From the NCBI RefSeq assembly GCF_938002845.1, contig NZ_CALKZP010000036.1:1-23770 (forward strand): a stretch of DNA of 23,770 nt, in the 5' to 3' direction. The stretch comes from an uncultured Campylobacter sp. (GTDB lineage Bacteria > Campylobacterota > Campylobacteria > Campylobacterales > Campylobacteraceae). A model generated the notes under the pieces. The model saw only the letters and a program-made list of their open reading frames with translations. It was not told the DNA's origin and ran no database searches. The position numbers and the translations under genes are program-made. Positions 14,132 to 23,255 of the stretch are shown here, one piece after another. The first letter of the stretch is position 1, and every line of letters starts with the position of its first letter.

Positions 14132-16723
14132 CTAGTTAAGACCCGCGTTCTCATCGACCCATTTTAGGTATTCGATGATATCTTTGATCTCTTCGTCTTT
14201 CATATGCTGATTTGGCATGCGAAGGTTGAAGTAATTTATCATTGCCTTAACGTAGTCGTCTTCGTAGAATTTAGCAGGGTCTTTGATGAAATCGGCTACC
14301 CATTTCTCGCCGTTTTCGTGGCGAAGTAGGACGCCTGTTAGATCAGGACCCGAGCTTACTTGGCCGATGACGTGGCAGCCGTTGCAGCCTCCGCGTAGGT
14401 AGGCCTTCTCGCCGTTAGATGCAGCCTCGCTCATAGGAGTGGAGAGCTCACGGATTAGGTTGTTTTTAGCGCGAAGTCCGACATCTGCGGTTTTTACTAG
14501 ATACTGCCAAACTTGACCTTCCCAAAGTATCGCGCCGTTCATATCGCCCGCTTTTACCGCGGCGTCTGCCTTGGCTTTGGTTTCAGGAATTTTGCCGTAT
14601 TGATCTAGCGCATCATCGACTAAAGCCTTGACCTTAGGATATTTCTCGTAGTTTTTCTCTTTTAAGAATTTAACGACTGATTGAATAACGTCGTCGGTGG
14701 CTTTATTTGTAGCTACTACCTTGTCGTATTCGGCTTTTAGAGCCTCTGGGCTAAGAGCTTTTAGCATAGACGCTTTAGCTGAAGTGTATTTTTTATTCGG
14801 ATCTTTTACGTATAGATATCCGAACATCTCAAGGTGCAGCGCAGAGCAGAATTCCGTGCAGTAGAAAGGAAATACGCCCTCTTTATCTGCGATGAAATTT
14901 ACGCTCGCAGTCTTACCCGGCTCAAGTGACATATGCAAATCGTAATCATCAACCGTAAAGCCGTGAGTTTCATCCTCGGCACGCTCTAAATTTGTCATAT
15001 AGATCGTTACGTTATCGTCCTTATTAACCTCGATGTGCTCAGGATTAATATGGCTGCGGATCGCCGTAGCATAGACTTTTACGTTTTTGCCGTCGCGCTC
15101 GATGCGCTCCTGACCTGCTAGCGTCATAGCAGGGTGCTGCTTGCCGGTACGAGAGTTTGTTCCCATAGTATAGGTAGGTTTCGTATGAAGCTTGCTAGCT
15201 GCGATAGAAACTACGTCGTGCGGCTCGCCTAGACCGATAGGAAGATCGTAGAGCATCTCCATTTTAGGTCCTGTAATGTCGATCAGCTGGTGATTTTGCG
15301 GATGAAGCGGTCCGATAGGATTAAATCTATCGATCGAAAGCTTATCCAGCGCGATTACGTATTTGCCGACCGGCTTTGAGGATTTACCCTCCATAGAATC
15401 AAGGTGTCCGATATTATAGTGGACGTTGATCCTATCCAAAACCTTTAGCGTCTTGTAGTTCCATTTTACGATCTGGCTATCAACGTAAAGCGATGTATAG
15501 ATTACGCCATCTTGCGAATCGAAGGTATTATGCAAAGGTCCAAGACCTAGCTCTGCTTGTCCGTGAAGCGTCTTTTGCATATCTAAGATCGGAATTCCGT
15601 ATGGATCCTTGCCTGCATATTCTTTCTTATCAATTAGCTCTTTGATCTTTTTGAAATCATAAACGCTAGCGTGAGTATCTAGTTTACCGCCGATGATGAT
15701 ATAGCGACCATCAGGGCTAACATCGACGCCATGAGGGGATTTAGCCTCAGGGATCAAAAATAGCGCTCCCGCTTTTACAGCGGCGTCTATTGTAACGATT
15801 CTGTGTCCGTTTACGACCTTATAGTTTTTGCTATCTTGAGCAAGTTTTTCTAGAATTTGCCAGTTGTAAACGTGCAAGTAGTCGGTATCGTTGCGGCTCA
15901 TACCGGCTTCCATCGGAGGCAGACCCTTTTCGATGCCGCCTGTGTACATTTCGGAGTTAAAGCTATTGGTAAACGCCCAGCCGAAGCTCTCGCCCTTACC
16001 TGCGTCACTTAGATCTTGCATATATGGAGGAAGCTCTAGAGAAAAGGATTTATTTACGTCGATTTTACCTTTGTCGTAGTCAAATTTCCATAGCGTTACT
16101 GCACCGCGATAGACTGCTTGATACTCCTCAATCGGGTGCCAGTCGTTATCAAAAGGGGCTGCGTATTGGCTGGTTTCGATGACGTATTCGGTATTAGGCG
16201 TTACGAAAGAGCCGCCGTGATCGCTTTTGATTACCGGATTTACGACTATCTGAGTGGTTTCGAAATCGGATAAATTTATAACCGCGATTCTTGGGTTCGC
16301 CTTATCGTTTATAAAGAGATAATCGCCCACATACTCGCCGTTTTTTTCGCTGAAATTTGGGTGGTGAGTATCGCCCCAGTTGATCTCTTTGCCGTTAATG
16401 GAGCCCGATCTTAAGACCGCCTTACTCTCCTCGTCAAAGCCGTATCCCTGCCAAGGCTCCGGGGTAAATACGCCGATATATTTGTAGATCCTCATTGACG
16501 GCACGCCGTAAACGATCACCTGTCCGCTTTGACCGCCGGAAGAGAAGACCATATAATCGTCCTTCCTACCGGTCGGCTGATAGGTCTTAGCCGCCGCCAA
16601 AACGTCTTTTTCGCTTAAATTTCGTTCTTTCATCACGCGCTCTAGGTCACTATCTGCGGCACACAGGGCGCTTGCGGCGAACAAAACCGAGCCCAAAAGC
16701 ACGGGTTTGAAACTTTTTAACAT
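14132..16723 (-). CDS. nosZ: NosZ, clade II nitrous oxide reductase with fused cytochrome c domain
   Basis: Periplasmic copper enzyme, N2O + 2H+ + 2e- to N2 + H2O. A Sec signal peptide (residues 1-22, ALCAAD) rather than a Tat signal marks clade II. The seven CuZ histidines are H120, H121, H169, H331, H398, H440 and H501, with spacings matching the Pseudomonas stutzeri enzyme at 48 and 61. CuA ligands are H587, C622, C626, H630 and M633 plus the E624 carbonyl. A C-terminal extension carries a haem c motif C780-N-G-C783-H784 with probable axial M836, the fused cytochrome seen in epsilonproteobacterial cNosZ. The start has AAAGGA. It lies 12 nt after the propeller gene. All catalytic residues are present, so it should be active. 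Confidence 0.98.
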   Translation of the reverse strand: MLKSFKPVLLGSVLFAASALCAADSDLERVMKERNLSEKDVLAAAKTYQPTGRKDDYMVFSSGGQSGQVIVYGVPSMRIYKYIGVFTPEPWQGYGFDEESKAVLRSGSINGKEINWGDTHHPNFSEKNGEYVGDYLFINDKANPRIAVINLSDFETTQIVVNPVIKSDHGGSFVTPNTEYVIETSQYAAPFDNDWHPIEEYQAVYRGAVTLWKFDYDKGKIDVNKSFSLELPPYMQDLSDAGKGESFGWAFTNSFNSEMYTGGIEKGLPPMEAGMSRNDTDYLHVYNWQILEKLAQDSKNYKVVNGHRIVTIDAAVKAGALFLIPEAKSPHGVDVSPDGRYIIIGGKLDTHASVYDFKKIKELIDKKEYAGKDPYGIPILDMQKTLHGQAELGLGPLHNTFDSQDGVIYTSLYVDSQIVKWNYKTLKVLDRINVHYNIGHLDSMEGKSSKPVGKYVIALDKLSIDRFNPIGPLHPQNHQLIDITGPKMEMLYDLPIGLGEPHDVVSIAASKLHTKPTYTMGTNSRTGKQHPAMTLAGQERIERDGKNVKVYATAIRSHINPEHIEVNKDDNVTIYMTNLERAEDETHGFTVDDYDLHMSLEPGKTASVNFIADKEGVFPFYCTEFCSALHLEMFGYLYVKDPNKKYTSAKASMLKALSPEALKAEYDKVVATNKATDDVIQSVVKFLKEKNYEKYPKVKALVDDALDQYGKIPETKAKADAAVKAGDMNGAILWEGQVWQYLVKTADVGLRAKNNLIRELSTPMSEAASNGEKAYLRGGCNGCHVIGQVSSGPDLTGVLLRHENGEKWVADFIKDPAKFYEDDYVKAMINYFNLRMPNQHMKDEEIKDIIEYLKWVDENAGLN

Positions 16724-16735
16724 ACTAATCCTTTC

Positions 16736-17893
16736 TTAGAATTTTAAAATTTTGCCTGATTTGCTGACTACGAGGATGGCATCCCCGTCTGCGTACATCG
16801 CTAAAAATTCGCTTTTTAAATCCACAACCTCCTTTAATCCTGCTTTTTGATTTTCGTAAATTTTATCTTTAGTAGCGATAAACTGCGTGCTGCGGGCGCA
16901 CACGATGGATTTGATCCAAGAGCCCACGCTTTTGCGCTCGCCGCTTTTTAAATTTATAAAATCCCCCTCTATATCGCCTGTAAATAGCGTCCCATCGCAG
17001 TCTGCAAGTGCAGTAGTGATAGAGCCGCTTAAATTTTTATCGCCAGCTTCGGCTGAAATTTCGCTTTGAGTTTTAAGCCCCTCGTCTTGAAATTTTGCGC
17101 CTTTGAATTCTAAGCTTTGAAATTCCGCGCTCTTTGCAGCGCTAGCTTTCGTTTTATTTGGCTCGGAGGCTTGCGCGCTTTTCGCATTATTAAATTCCGC
17201 ATCTTTAAATTTCACGCTACCAAGCTCTCCCTGCGCGGCGCGATTAGGCGCTGTATCGATGCCGCTAAATTTAGTCGCGACAAGATCTGCGCTAAAACAG
17301 GCTACGCCGTTCCAGCTTGCGACGCAAAGTCCGTTAGCGCCCAGGCTAACGGTATTGATCCTGCCGTAATGAAACGAAATTCCGCGCAGCCCATCTGGGG
17401 CGGAATTTCTATTTAAAGATTGCCCGTTCGCGGTGGAATTCTCGCCTGAGGCGTAGCCGCCATCCGCGCTGTTATCAGGGTCTTCGTCTAATCTTATTAG
17501 TTGATTCTTATCCACTACCGCGTAAATCGCGTCTTTTGCGGCATAGATCACATCTATTTGGGCTGTGCCGTTACGCCCCGTCTTAAGCGTGCGTAAAAAC
17601 TTTAGTCTATCGTTTAGTACCGCGATTTCGGCTCCGCCCCAAGCTAGATAAATTTTGCCGTTTTTAAAATTTAGAGCCGTGATTTCGTTATCGCTGTATT
17701 TTTGCGCGAACTCTACATTCCATTTAGCAGCATCAAACATCCTAAGCTCGCCGCCACTGCCGCATAAAAGCAGTCGGTGCGAGCTTGCGTCGAATGTGCT
17801 CAGACGCAGCGTGGAGTTTAGATCAAAGCTATCAGCTGCTGCCATCTGCGATAAACAAATCAAAAAGGCAATACAAAATTTTATAAAATTCAT
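16736..17893 (-). CDS. Secreted beta-propeller-like protein, first gene of the nos operon
   Basis: Sec signal peptide (residues 1-20, MAAAD) followed by repeated beta-strand blocks with WD40/PQQ-like turns (LLLCGSGGELRMFD, KIYLAWGGAEIAVLND, AIYAVVDKNQLIRLD, TLFTGDIEGDFINL), so a periplasmic propeller. Residues 136-165 and 218-285 are low-complexity Asn/Ser/Ala/Lys inserts, including repeats such as EFKGAKF. It ends 12 nt before nosZ and is probably co-transcribed. The layout recalls NapL, the accessory propeller of Campylobacter nap operons, which suggests a role in respiratory enzyme maturation or electron flow, but I cannot show homology. Function is unknown. Confidence 0.7.
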   Translation of the reverse strand: MNFIKFCIAFLICLSQMAAADSFDLNSTLRLSTFDASSHRLLLCGSGGELRMFDAAKWNVEFAQKYSDNEITALNFKNGKIYLAWGGAEIAVLNDRLKFLRTLKTGRNGTAQIDVIYAAKDAIYAVVDKNQLIRLDEDPDNSADGGYASGENSTANGQSLNRNSAPDGLRGISFHYGRINTVSLGANGLCVASWNGVACFSADLVATKFSGIDTAPNRAAQGELGSVKFKDAEFNNAKSAQASEPNKTKASAAKSAEFQSLEFKGAKFQDEGLKTQSEISAEAGDKNLSGSITTALADCDGTLFTGDIEGDFINLKSGERKSVGSWIKSIVCARSTQFIATKDKIYENQKAGLKEVVDLKSEFLAMYADGDAILVVSKSGKILKF

Positions 17894-18188
17894 CTTAATC
17901 CACTCTTTGCGGAATGATACTACTCCAAGGCTTAAAAATCGGTTTAAAGCTTGAGCTATAATGGAATTCTAAGTTTTCTTAAAAGTTGCGAAATTCTATG
18001 ATATAAAAACAGCTCTAAGTAAAATTTTATTTTTTACATTTCGCTATAAATTCTGCTTTAAAATTATAATTTCAGTAAATTTTTATTTTGATAGATTTTT
18101 ACAATTCGTAACGCTCCTTTAATTTTGTTTAAATAAAAAGTTAGTATAATCGCCGAAGTTTTGTTTTAATTTTTATAAAGGAGAAACG
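17894..18188. promoter_or_regulatory. Divergent promoter region between the nos operon and the Dcu carrier gene
   Basis: This AT-rich spacer must hold promoters in both directions. Rightward, TAGTATAAT at 18142-18150 is a strong extended -10 for the carrier gene. Leftward, a TATAAT lies on the minus strand at 18063-18068, about 170 nt from the first nos gene; a closer weak candidate may exist. A half-site ATCAA/TTGAT lies near 18087-18092, but I find no full FNR/CRP or NssR palindrome. Both respiratory genes would be expected to respond to oxygen or N-oxides. Confidence 0.45.
18142..18150 (+). promoter_or_regulatory. Extended -10 promoter of the Dcu carrier gene
   Basis: TAGTATAAT with an AT-rich upstream region and no obvious -35, the usual Campylobacter sigma-70 layout. 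Transcription would start near 18157, leaving a leader of about 30 nt that contains the AAAGGAG ribosome site at 18177-18183. Confidence 0.6.
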
Positions 18189-19856
18189 ATGGAGTTTCTG
18201 ACAAGTTTGTCTGAGGGCACGCAATTTTTCATTCAACTAATAATCGTGCTTGGTTGTTTGTTCTACGGCGCTAAAAAGGGCGGCATGGCCCTTGGAATTT
18301 TAGGCGGCATAGGACTTGTAATTTTGGTATTCGGCTTTAAGCTTCAACCCGGAAAGCCCGCCGTTGACGTTATCCTTACCATCCTGGCCGTCGTCGTAGC
18401 GAGTGCGACGCTACAGGCTACGGGCGGACTTGATGTTATGCTTCAGCTTGCCGAGAAGCTTCTTAGAAAGCATCCTAAATTTATATGTATCATCGCTCCT
18501 ATGGTTGCGTGGACGCTTACGATTTTATGCGGAACGGGACACACCGTCTATACGCTGCTTCCGATTATCTACGACGTAGCGATTAAAAACAATGTCCGCC
18601 CGGAGCGCCCGATGGCTGCATCTACGATCTCATCGCAGCTTGCCATCATCGCTAGCCCCGTTTCGGTTGCCGGCGTTTCGATGGTTGCGATCTTGCTAGG
18701 TCAAGGCGTGCATATCGAGGGCTTTAGCAGCTATTTGGATCTACTTAAGCTTACCATCCCTTCTACTTTTATCGGAATGCTCGTAATCGGAACGTGGTCG
18801 ATCTTTAGAGGCAAAGATCTGGATAAAGACCCTGAATTCCAAGAAAAGATCAAAGATCCGGAGCAGAAAAAATATATCTACGGCGAAAGCACTACTCTGC
18901 TTGGACAGAAGCTAGCTACCATTAAATGGGTATGTATGTGGATATTTTTAGCCACTATCGCGCTGGTTGCGGTCTTAGGATACTACAAGCAGTTCCGCCC
19001 CGCATGGACGAATAACGCACCGGGCAAATCTGTAGAGATCGTAGTGGATAAAAAAGATGTCAAAAATATCACGATCAAAGACGGCCAGGTCGTCTCCACG
19101 GTAGATGGCGGCAAGGTAATCTCAAACGTCAAAGAGTCCAAAGCCAAAGACGCTACTAAATTTAACAGCGTCGAAATTTACGACAAAGATAAGAAGCTTA
19201 CCCAAAGCATCGTTGCTCAGGACGGAAACGTCGTAATCACCGCAGGCGATAAGAGCGAGAGTATCGCAAACGCAAGCATCGTCGTAAAAGATACTATGAA
19301 AAAAACCGCAAATTTAAATATGGTTCTTACCATTCAAATTTTCATGCTTCTAGCGGCGTCCATTATGATGATCGCTTCGGGCATAAAAGCGGGCAGCATC
19401 GCCAAAAACGAAATTTTCCACAGCGGTATGGTTGCGCTTGTGGCGATCTATGGAATCTCATGGATGGCGGAGACGATGTTTACCGCCCATATCGAGATGC
19501 TTAAGGCGTCTTTGGGAGAGGTTGTCAAGGCCTACCCGTGGACTTATATTCTAGTTTCGCTGCTAATCAGCAAATTTCTTAATTCCCAGGCGGCCGCCGT
19601 TGCGACCTTTGTTCCGCTCGCCGTTACCATCGGTATCGATCCAGGCCTCATAATCGCATTCGCGCCGGCTTGCTACGGATACTATATCCTACCTACATAT
19701 CCGAGCGACCTTGCGGCGATCCAGTTCGACCGCTCGGGCACTACGCATATCGGAAGATTCGTCATCAACCACAGCTTTATCTTGCCCGGTCTGATCGGCG
19801 TGCTTACGTCGTGCGGCGTGGGCTTTATTTTCGCTCATCTTTACGGCTACTTATAA
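18189..19856 (+). CDS. dcuB: Anaerobic C4-dicarboxylate carrier, DcuA/DcuB family, with extra soluble insertion
   Basis: Inner-membrane carrier for fumarate, malate, aspartate or succinate exchange in anaerobic respiration. Family signatures include FYGAKKGGMALGILGGIG (25-42), LQPGKPAVDV (52-61), the run ASATLQATGGLDVMLQ (71-86), CGTGHTVYTLLPIIYDVAIKNN (114-135) and RPERPMAAS (137-145). The start is preceded by AAAGGAG. At 555 residues it is about 100 longer than usual; the excess is a hydrophilic, strand-rich segment at about 277-372 (EIVVDKKDVKNITIKDGQ and similar) between two helices. Paralogue DcuA cannot be excluded. It is transcribed alone and ends in a strong terminator. Confidence 0.92.
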   Translation: MEFLTSLSEGTQFFIQLIIVLGCLFYGAKKGGMALGILGGIGLVILVFGFKLQPGKPAVDVILTILAVVVASATLQATGGLDVMLQLAEKLLRKHPKFICIIAPMVAWTLTILCGTGHTVYTLLPIIYDVAIKNNVRPERPMAASTISSQLAIIASPVSVAGVSMVAILLGQGVHIEGFSSYLDLLKLTIPSTFIGMLVIGTWSIFRGKDLDKDPEFQEKIKDPEQKKYIYGESTTLLGQKLATIKWVCMWIFLATIALVAVLGYYKQFRPAWTNNAPGKSVEIVVDKKDVKNITIKDGQVVSTVDGGKVISNVKESKAKDATKFNSVEIYDKDKKLTQSIVAQDGNVVITAGDKSESIANASIVVKDTMKKTANLNMVLTIQIFMLLAASIMMIASGIKAGSIAKNEIFHSGMVALVAIYGISWMAETMFTAHIEMLKASLGEVVKAYPWTYILVSLLISKFLNSQAAAVATFVPLAVTIGIDPGLIIAFAPACYGYYILPTYPSDLAAIQFDRSGTTHIGRFVINHSFILPGLIGVLTSCGVGFIFAHLYGYL

Positions 19857-19865
19857 TAGCTATAC

Positions 19866-19895
19866 GCTCGCGAGTTTCATACTCGCGAGCTTTTT
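19866..19895 (+). terminator. Rho-independent terminator after the Dcu carrier gene
   Basis: A perfect 10-bp stem (GCTCGCGAGT at 19866-19875 with ACTCGCGAGC at 19881-19890, loop TTCAT) is followed directly by TTTTT. It begins 9 nt after the stop codon and separates the carrier from the lar operon. Confidence 0.93.
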
Positions 19896-19966
19896 AAATT
19901 TCAAAATTCTTTAGATTAACGCTCCGCTCCCGCGCAAGGCTAAATCGTTTTAAATAAAATTTACGT

Positions 19967-19972
19967 TATAAT
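19967..19972 (+). promoter_or_regulatory. -10 promoter of the lar operon
   Basis: A consensus TATAAT lies 28 nt before the larA start in an AT-rich stretch, with no clear -35. Transcription would begin near 19979, very close to the perfect ribosome site AGGAGG at 19990-19995. Confidence 0.65.
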
Positions 19973-20000
19973 CCCGCCAAATTCCACATAGGAGGCAGAT

Positions 20001-21251
20001 ATGCAAATCCCTATCGCATACGGCAAAGACGATCATCTAAATCTAGAGATAAACGAGAAAAATTTGCTCGGCGTTTTCGATCCAAACCCCGTGGCTAAAT
20101 TTGACGAAACGGCGCTCATCGCAAAGGCTCTGGCAAATCCGATAAATCAAAAAAGCTTTGACGAGTTTATAGCAGGCGATGAAAAGATCGTAATCATCGT
20201 AAACGACGGCACGAGACCGACGCCGACGGCAAAAGTTTTAAAGCAAATTTACCCAAAAATCCGCGAGAAAAATAAAATTTTCATCATCGCCACGGGCTGC
20301 CATAGAGAGGGCACGCAGGAAGAATACGAGATGATCTTCGGTAAAGAAATTTACGCGGAGCTTAACGCCAAAGGCGAAGTTCACGATCACGACTCCAAGC
20401 ACGACGAGATGGTGTTTTTAGGAGAGTCCAAAAACGGCACGCAGATGTATCTAAACAAAATCGTGGCCGAGGCGAAAAAAGTGATAGTAATCGGCTCGGT
20501 CGAGCCGCACTATTTCGCGGGTTACACGGGCGGCAGAAAGGCCTTTTTGCCGGGCACTGCGTCGTACGAGAGCATCACGCAAAATCACAAGCTCGCACTA
20601 AGCTCCGACGCGCAAGCGCTGCGCCTAGAGGGCAACCCCGTGCACGAGGATATGATCGATGCGATGAAGGTGCTCGCGCATATCGACGTTTTTTCGATCC
20701 AGACGGTGCTTGACAGCGAGCACGGCGTGTATTACGCAAGCGCGGGCGATTTGAACGACAGCTTTTACGACTGCGTGAAAAAGGCAGACGAGGTGTTTTG
20801 CGTAAATATCCCGCGCAAGGCAGATATCGTGATCTCGGTCGCGCCCTATCCGATGGACGTCGATCTCTATCAGGCGCAAAAAGCCCTAGATAACGGCAAA
20901 CTGGCGCTTGCTGAAGGGGGAATTTTAATAATGGTCGCAAAGTGCCGCACCGGCATCGGACCAAAGCCGTTTTTTGACCTGATGGCCTCCGCCGACACGC
21001 CCAAAAAGGTGCTAGAAAAGATCAGCGCGGGCTTTAAGCTCGGCTATCACAAGGCCGCTAAAATGGCTGAAATCTCGCTCTGGGCGCAGACCTGGGCGGT
21101 GAGCGAGCTTAGCGACGATGAGATGCGCGCCGTGCATCTAAAGCCGTATCATGACCTGCAAAAGGCCGTGGACGACGCGCTCGCGCAAAAGGGCGCGGAC
21201 GCGAAAATCATCATCCTGCCGTTTGGCTCGATGACGGTGCCTAAGGCCTAG
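20001..21251 (+). CDS. larA: LarA-family nickel-pincer 2-hydroxyacid racemase
   Basis: Cytoplasmic racemase that uses the nickel-pincer nucleotide bound covalently to a lysine; lactate racemase is the founding activity, and relatives act on malate and other 2-hydroxyacids. The 416 residues contain DGTRPTPT (69-76), the catalytic His of TGCHRE (H101), and EPHYFAGYTGGRK with catalytic H170 and cofactor lysine K180, then nickel ligand H196. The spacings H170-K180 (10) and K180-H196 (16) equal H174-K184-H200 of Lactiplantibacillus LarA. AGGAGG precedes the ATG. It is the first gene of larA-C-E-B. The substrate is not determined by sequence. Confidence 0.92.
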   Translation: MQIPIAYGKDDHLNLEINEKNLLGVFDPNPVAKFDETALIAKALANPINQKSFDEFIAGDEKIVIIVNDGTRPTPTAKVLKQIYPKIREKNKIFIIATGCHREGTQEEYEMIFGKEIYAELNAKGEVHDHDSKHDEMVFLGESKNGTQMYLNKIVAEAKKVIVIGSVEPHYFAGYTGGRKAFLPGTASYESITQNHKLALSSDAQALRLEGNPVHEDMIDAMKVLAHIDVFSIQTVLDSEHGVYYASAGDLNDSFYDCVKKADEVFCVNIPRKADIVISVAPYPMDVDLYQAQKALDNGKLALAEGGILIMVAKCRTGIGPKPFFDLMASADTPKKVLEKISAGFKLGYHKAAKMAEISLWAQTWAVSELSDDEMRAVHLKPYHDLQKAVDDALAQKGADAKIIILPFGSMTVPKA

Positions 21252-21253
21252 GC

Positions 21254-22501
21254 TTGGCTAAAATTTTATATTACGACGCGAGCGCAGGCATCAGCGGCGA
21301 TATGAATTTAGGCGCGCTGGTGGGGCTCGGAGTGGATTTTGACTATCTTTGCGCCGAGCTAGAAAAGTTAAATTTAGCCGGCGAATTTAAGCTGGAGCGT
21401 AAAAACGTGCTAAAAAACGGCATCGCCGCGACAAAAATCGACGTAGTGCCGCTAAAATCGCAGCCTTACGCTAGAAGCTACGCCGATATCAAGCAAATTT
21501 TAGAGAGTTCAAATTTAAGCCAGAGCTGCAAACAAAGAGCGGGCGCGATATTTCGCACGATCGCGCAGGCGGAGGCCAAAGTCCACGGCACGGACGTAGA
21601 GCAGGTGCATTTCCACGAGCTCGGCGCGATAGACTCTATCGTCGATATCGTGGGCGCGGCGATCTGCCTCGAGTATCTTTTTGAAAATTTAGGCGTCTCG
21701 CGTGTGCTAAGCTCCAAAATCGAGCTTGGCGGCGGCGTAGCCAAATGCGATCACGGCGAGCTTAGCGTGCCGGCACCCGCCGTTTGCGAAATTTTAAAAG
21801 GTGTGCCCGTAAGCCTCGGACGCGCAAATTTCGAGATGACTACGCCCACGGGCGCGGCGATCTTAAAGGCCTGCGCGGATGAATTTGCGGACGGCGCAAG
21901 CTTTAAAATCGAAAAGATCGGCTACGGCGCTGGCGGCAAAGACGCAGCGGACTTTGCGAACGTGCTTCGCGCGATGATCTGCGAGGCGGATGAAAATTTG
22001 AACTATGAAAACGGCGAGCGAAATTTAAGCGAAAAAATCGGCTACGGCGAGGTTTGCAAACAAATTTTAATCTCCACGAACATCGACGATATGGACGCCG
22101 AGAGCTTTGCGCTTGCGTGCGAAATTTTACGCGAAAACGGCGCGCTGGACGTGTTTAGCAGGTCTATTTTTATGAAAAAAGGGCGCATGGGTTTTGAGCT
22201 AAACGCGCTGTGCCGCAAGCAGGACGCGCAAAATTTAAAGAATCTGATATTTACGCACACGACGGCGATCGGCGTCCGCGAGATAGAGGTTGCCAAAACC
22301 GAGCTAAAGCGCGATTTTGCGTGGGTGCAGACAAAATTCGGCGAGATAGGGCTTAAGATTTCTGGCGCCTGCCAAACGCAAAAAATAAAGCCAGAATTTG
22401 ACGAGTGCAAGGCCGCGGCGCTCGCGCACGGCACGACGATTGAGCGGGTGCGAAAAGAGGCGCTGAAAATCTATGACGAAGCTAGAAAAACTAAAGGCTG
22501 A
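21254..22501 (+). CDS. larC: LarC, nickel insertion protein (cyclometallase) for the pincer cofactor
   Basis: Cytoplasmic CTP-dependent enzyme that inserts nickel into pyridinium-3,5-bisthiocarboxylic acid mononucleotide. The start is TTG, 2 nt after the larA stop, with AAGG at 21243-21246; the conserved N-terminal motif DASAGISGDM (8-17) supports this start over the later ATG. Further motifs are HFHELGAIDS (119-128) and TTPTGAAIL (196-204). It is one continuous 415-residue frame, whereas the Lactiplantibacillus protein is made by frameshifting from larC1/larC2. It overlaps larE by 29 nt. Confidence 0.94.
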   Translation: MAKILYYDASAGISGDMNLGALVGLGVDFDYLCAELEKLNLAGEFKLERKNVLKNGIAATKIDVVPLKSQPYARSYADIKQILESSNLSQSCKQRAGAIFRTIAQAEAKVHGTDVEQVHFHELGAIDSIVDIVGAAICLEYLFENLGVSRVLSSKIELGGGVAKCDHGELSVPAPAVCEILKGVPVSLGRANFEMTTPTGAAILKACADEFADGASFKIEKIGYGAGGKDAADFANVLRAMICEADENLNYENGERNLSEKIGYGEVCKQILISTNIDDMDAESFALACEILRENGALDVFSRSIFMKKGRMGFELNALCRKQDAQNLKNLIFTHTTAIGVREIEVAKTELKRDFAWVQTKFGEIGLKISGACQTQKIKPEFDECKAAALAHGTTIERVRKEALKIYDEARKTKG

Positions 22502-23255
22502 TCTGCGCGGGCTTGGTGAACTCGCGGTCGCATTTAGCGGCGGTGCGGATAGCTCGCTGCTGCTGCGCGCGGCGCACGACGCGCTGGGAGAGCGTGCGAT
22601 CGGCATAACGATCAGATCGCCCTATATGTCCTCGCGCGAGATCGCAGAAGCCGTAGAATTTGCCCGTGCTTACGGCATCAGGCACGAAATTTTAGAGCTC
22701 GGCGTCGCGGAGGAGATCAAAGACAATCCAGAAAACCGTTGCTATCTGTGCAAAAAGGCTGTGTTTTCGCGCCTAATCGAGCGCGCCCGTGAGCTTGGCT
22801 TTAGCCGCGTCGCAGACGGCACGAACCGAGACGATCTGGGCGAATACCGCCCGGGGCTCAAAGCAAAAGAGGAGCTAGGCGTACTCTCGCCGCTAATAAA
22901 TTTAACCAAATCCGAGATCCGCGAGCTATCGCGCGAGCTGGGCTTGCCCACAGCCGAAAAACCGAGCTACGCGTGCTTACTAACGCGCCTGCCGCACGGA
23001 CGCGAGATCGAGCCTGGCGAGCTAAATCTGATCGAAGCGGCGGAAAATTTGCTCATCGCAAGCGGTTACGCAAACGTCCGCGCGCGGTGCGACCGCAAAA
23101 ATATAAAGCTGCAAATGCCCTTTTCTAGCATGCGAAACTTCCTAAATGACGCGAAATTTAAAAGCGTCGTTAGGCAGCTCGTGACGCTGGGTGCTGCGGA
23201 GGTGACGCTCGATTTAAAGGGGCTTAGAGAGGATGTTTTGCATGAGAGAGGATGA
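22473..23255 (+). CDS. larE: LarE, ATP-dependent sulfur transferase for the pincer cofactor
   Basis: Cytoplasmic PP-loop enzyme that adenylylates and thiolates the cofactor precursor. The PP-loop SGGADSS is at 22-28. Three cysteines are placed as C90 and C93 in NRCYLCKK, and C168 in PSYACLLTRLPHG. C168 corresponds to the sacrificial cysteine of Lactiplantibacillus LarE; the additional CxxC pair matches the three-cysteine LarE group reported to hold a [4Fe-4S] cluster instead of consuming its own cysteine. Length 260 is normal. It overlaps larC by 29 nt and larB by 14 nt. Confidence 0.94.
   Translation: MTKLEKLKADLRGLGELAVAFSGGADSSLLLRAAHDALGERAIGITIRSPYMSSREIAEAVEFARAYGIRHEILELGVAEEIKDNPENRCYLCKKAVFSRLIERARELGFSRVADGTNRDDLGEYRPGLKAKEELGVLSPLINLTKSEIRELSRELGLPTAEKPSYACLLTRLPHGREIEPGELNLIEAAENLLIASGYANVRARCDRKNIKLQMPFSSMRNFLNDAKFKSVVRQLVTLGAAEVTLDLKGLREDVLHERG

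Noticed and set aside
20575..20964. 129-codon minus-strand frame opposite larA
   Set aside because: Arg/Pro/Ser-rich antisense shadow of a conserved enzyme gene.
21254..21256. TTG start of larC as an annotation error
   Set aside because: The conserved LarC N-terminal motif lies before the next ATG, and AAGG is correctly spaced, so TTG is the best start.
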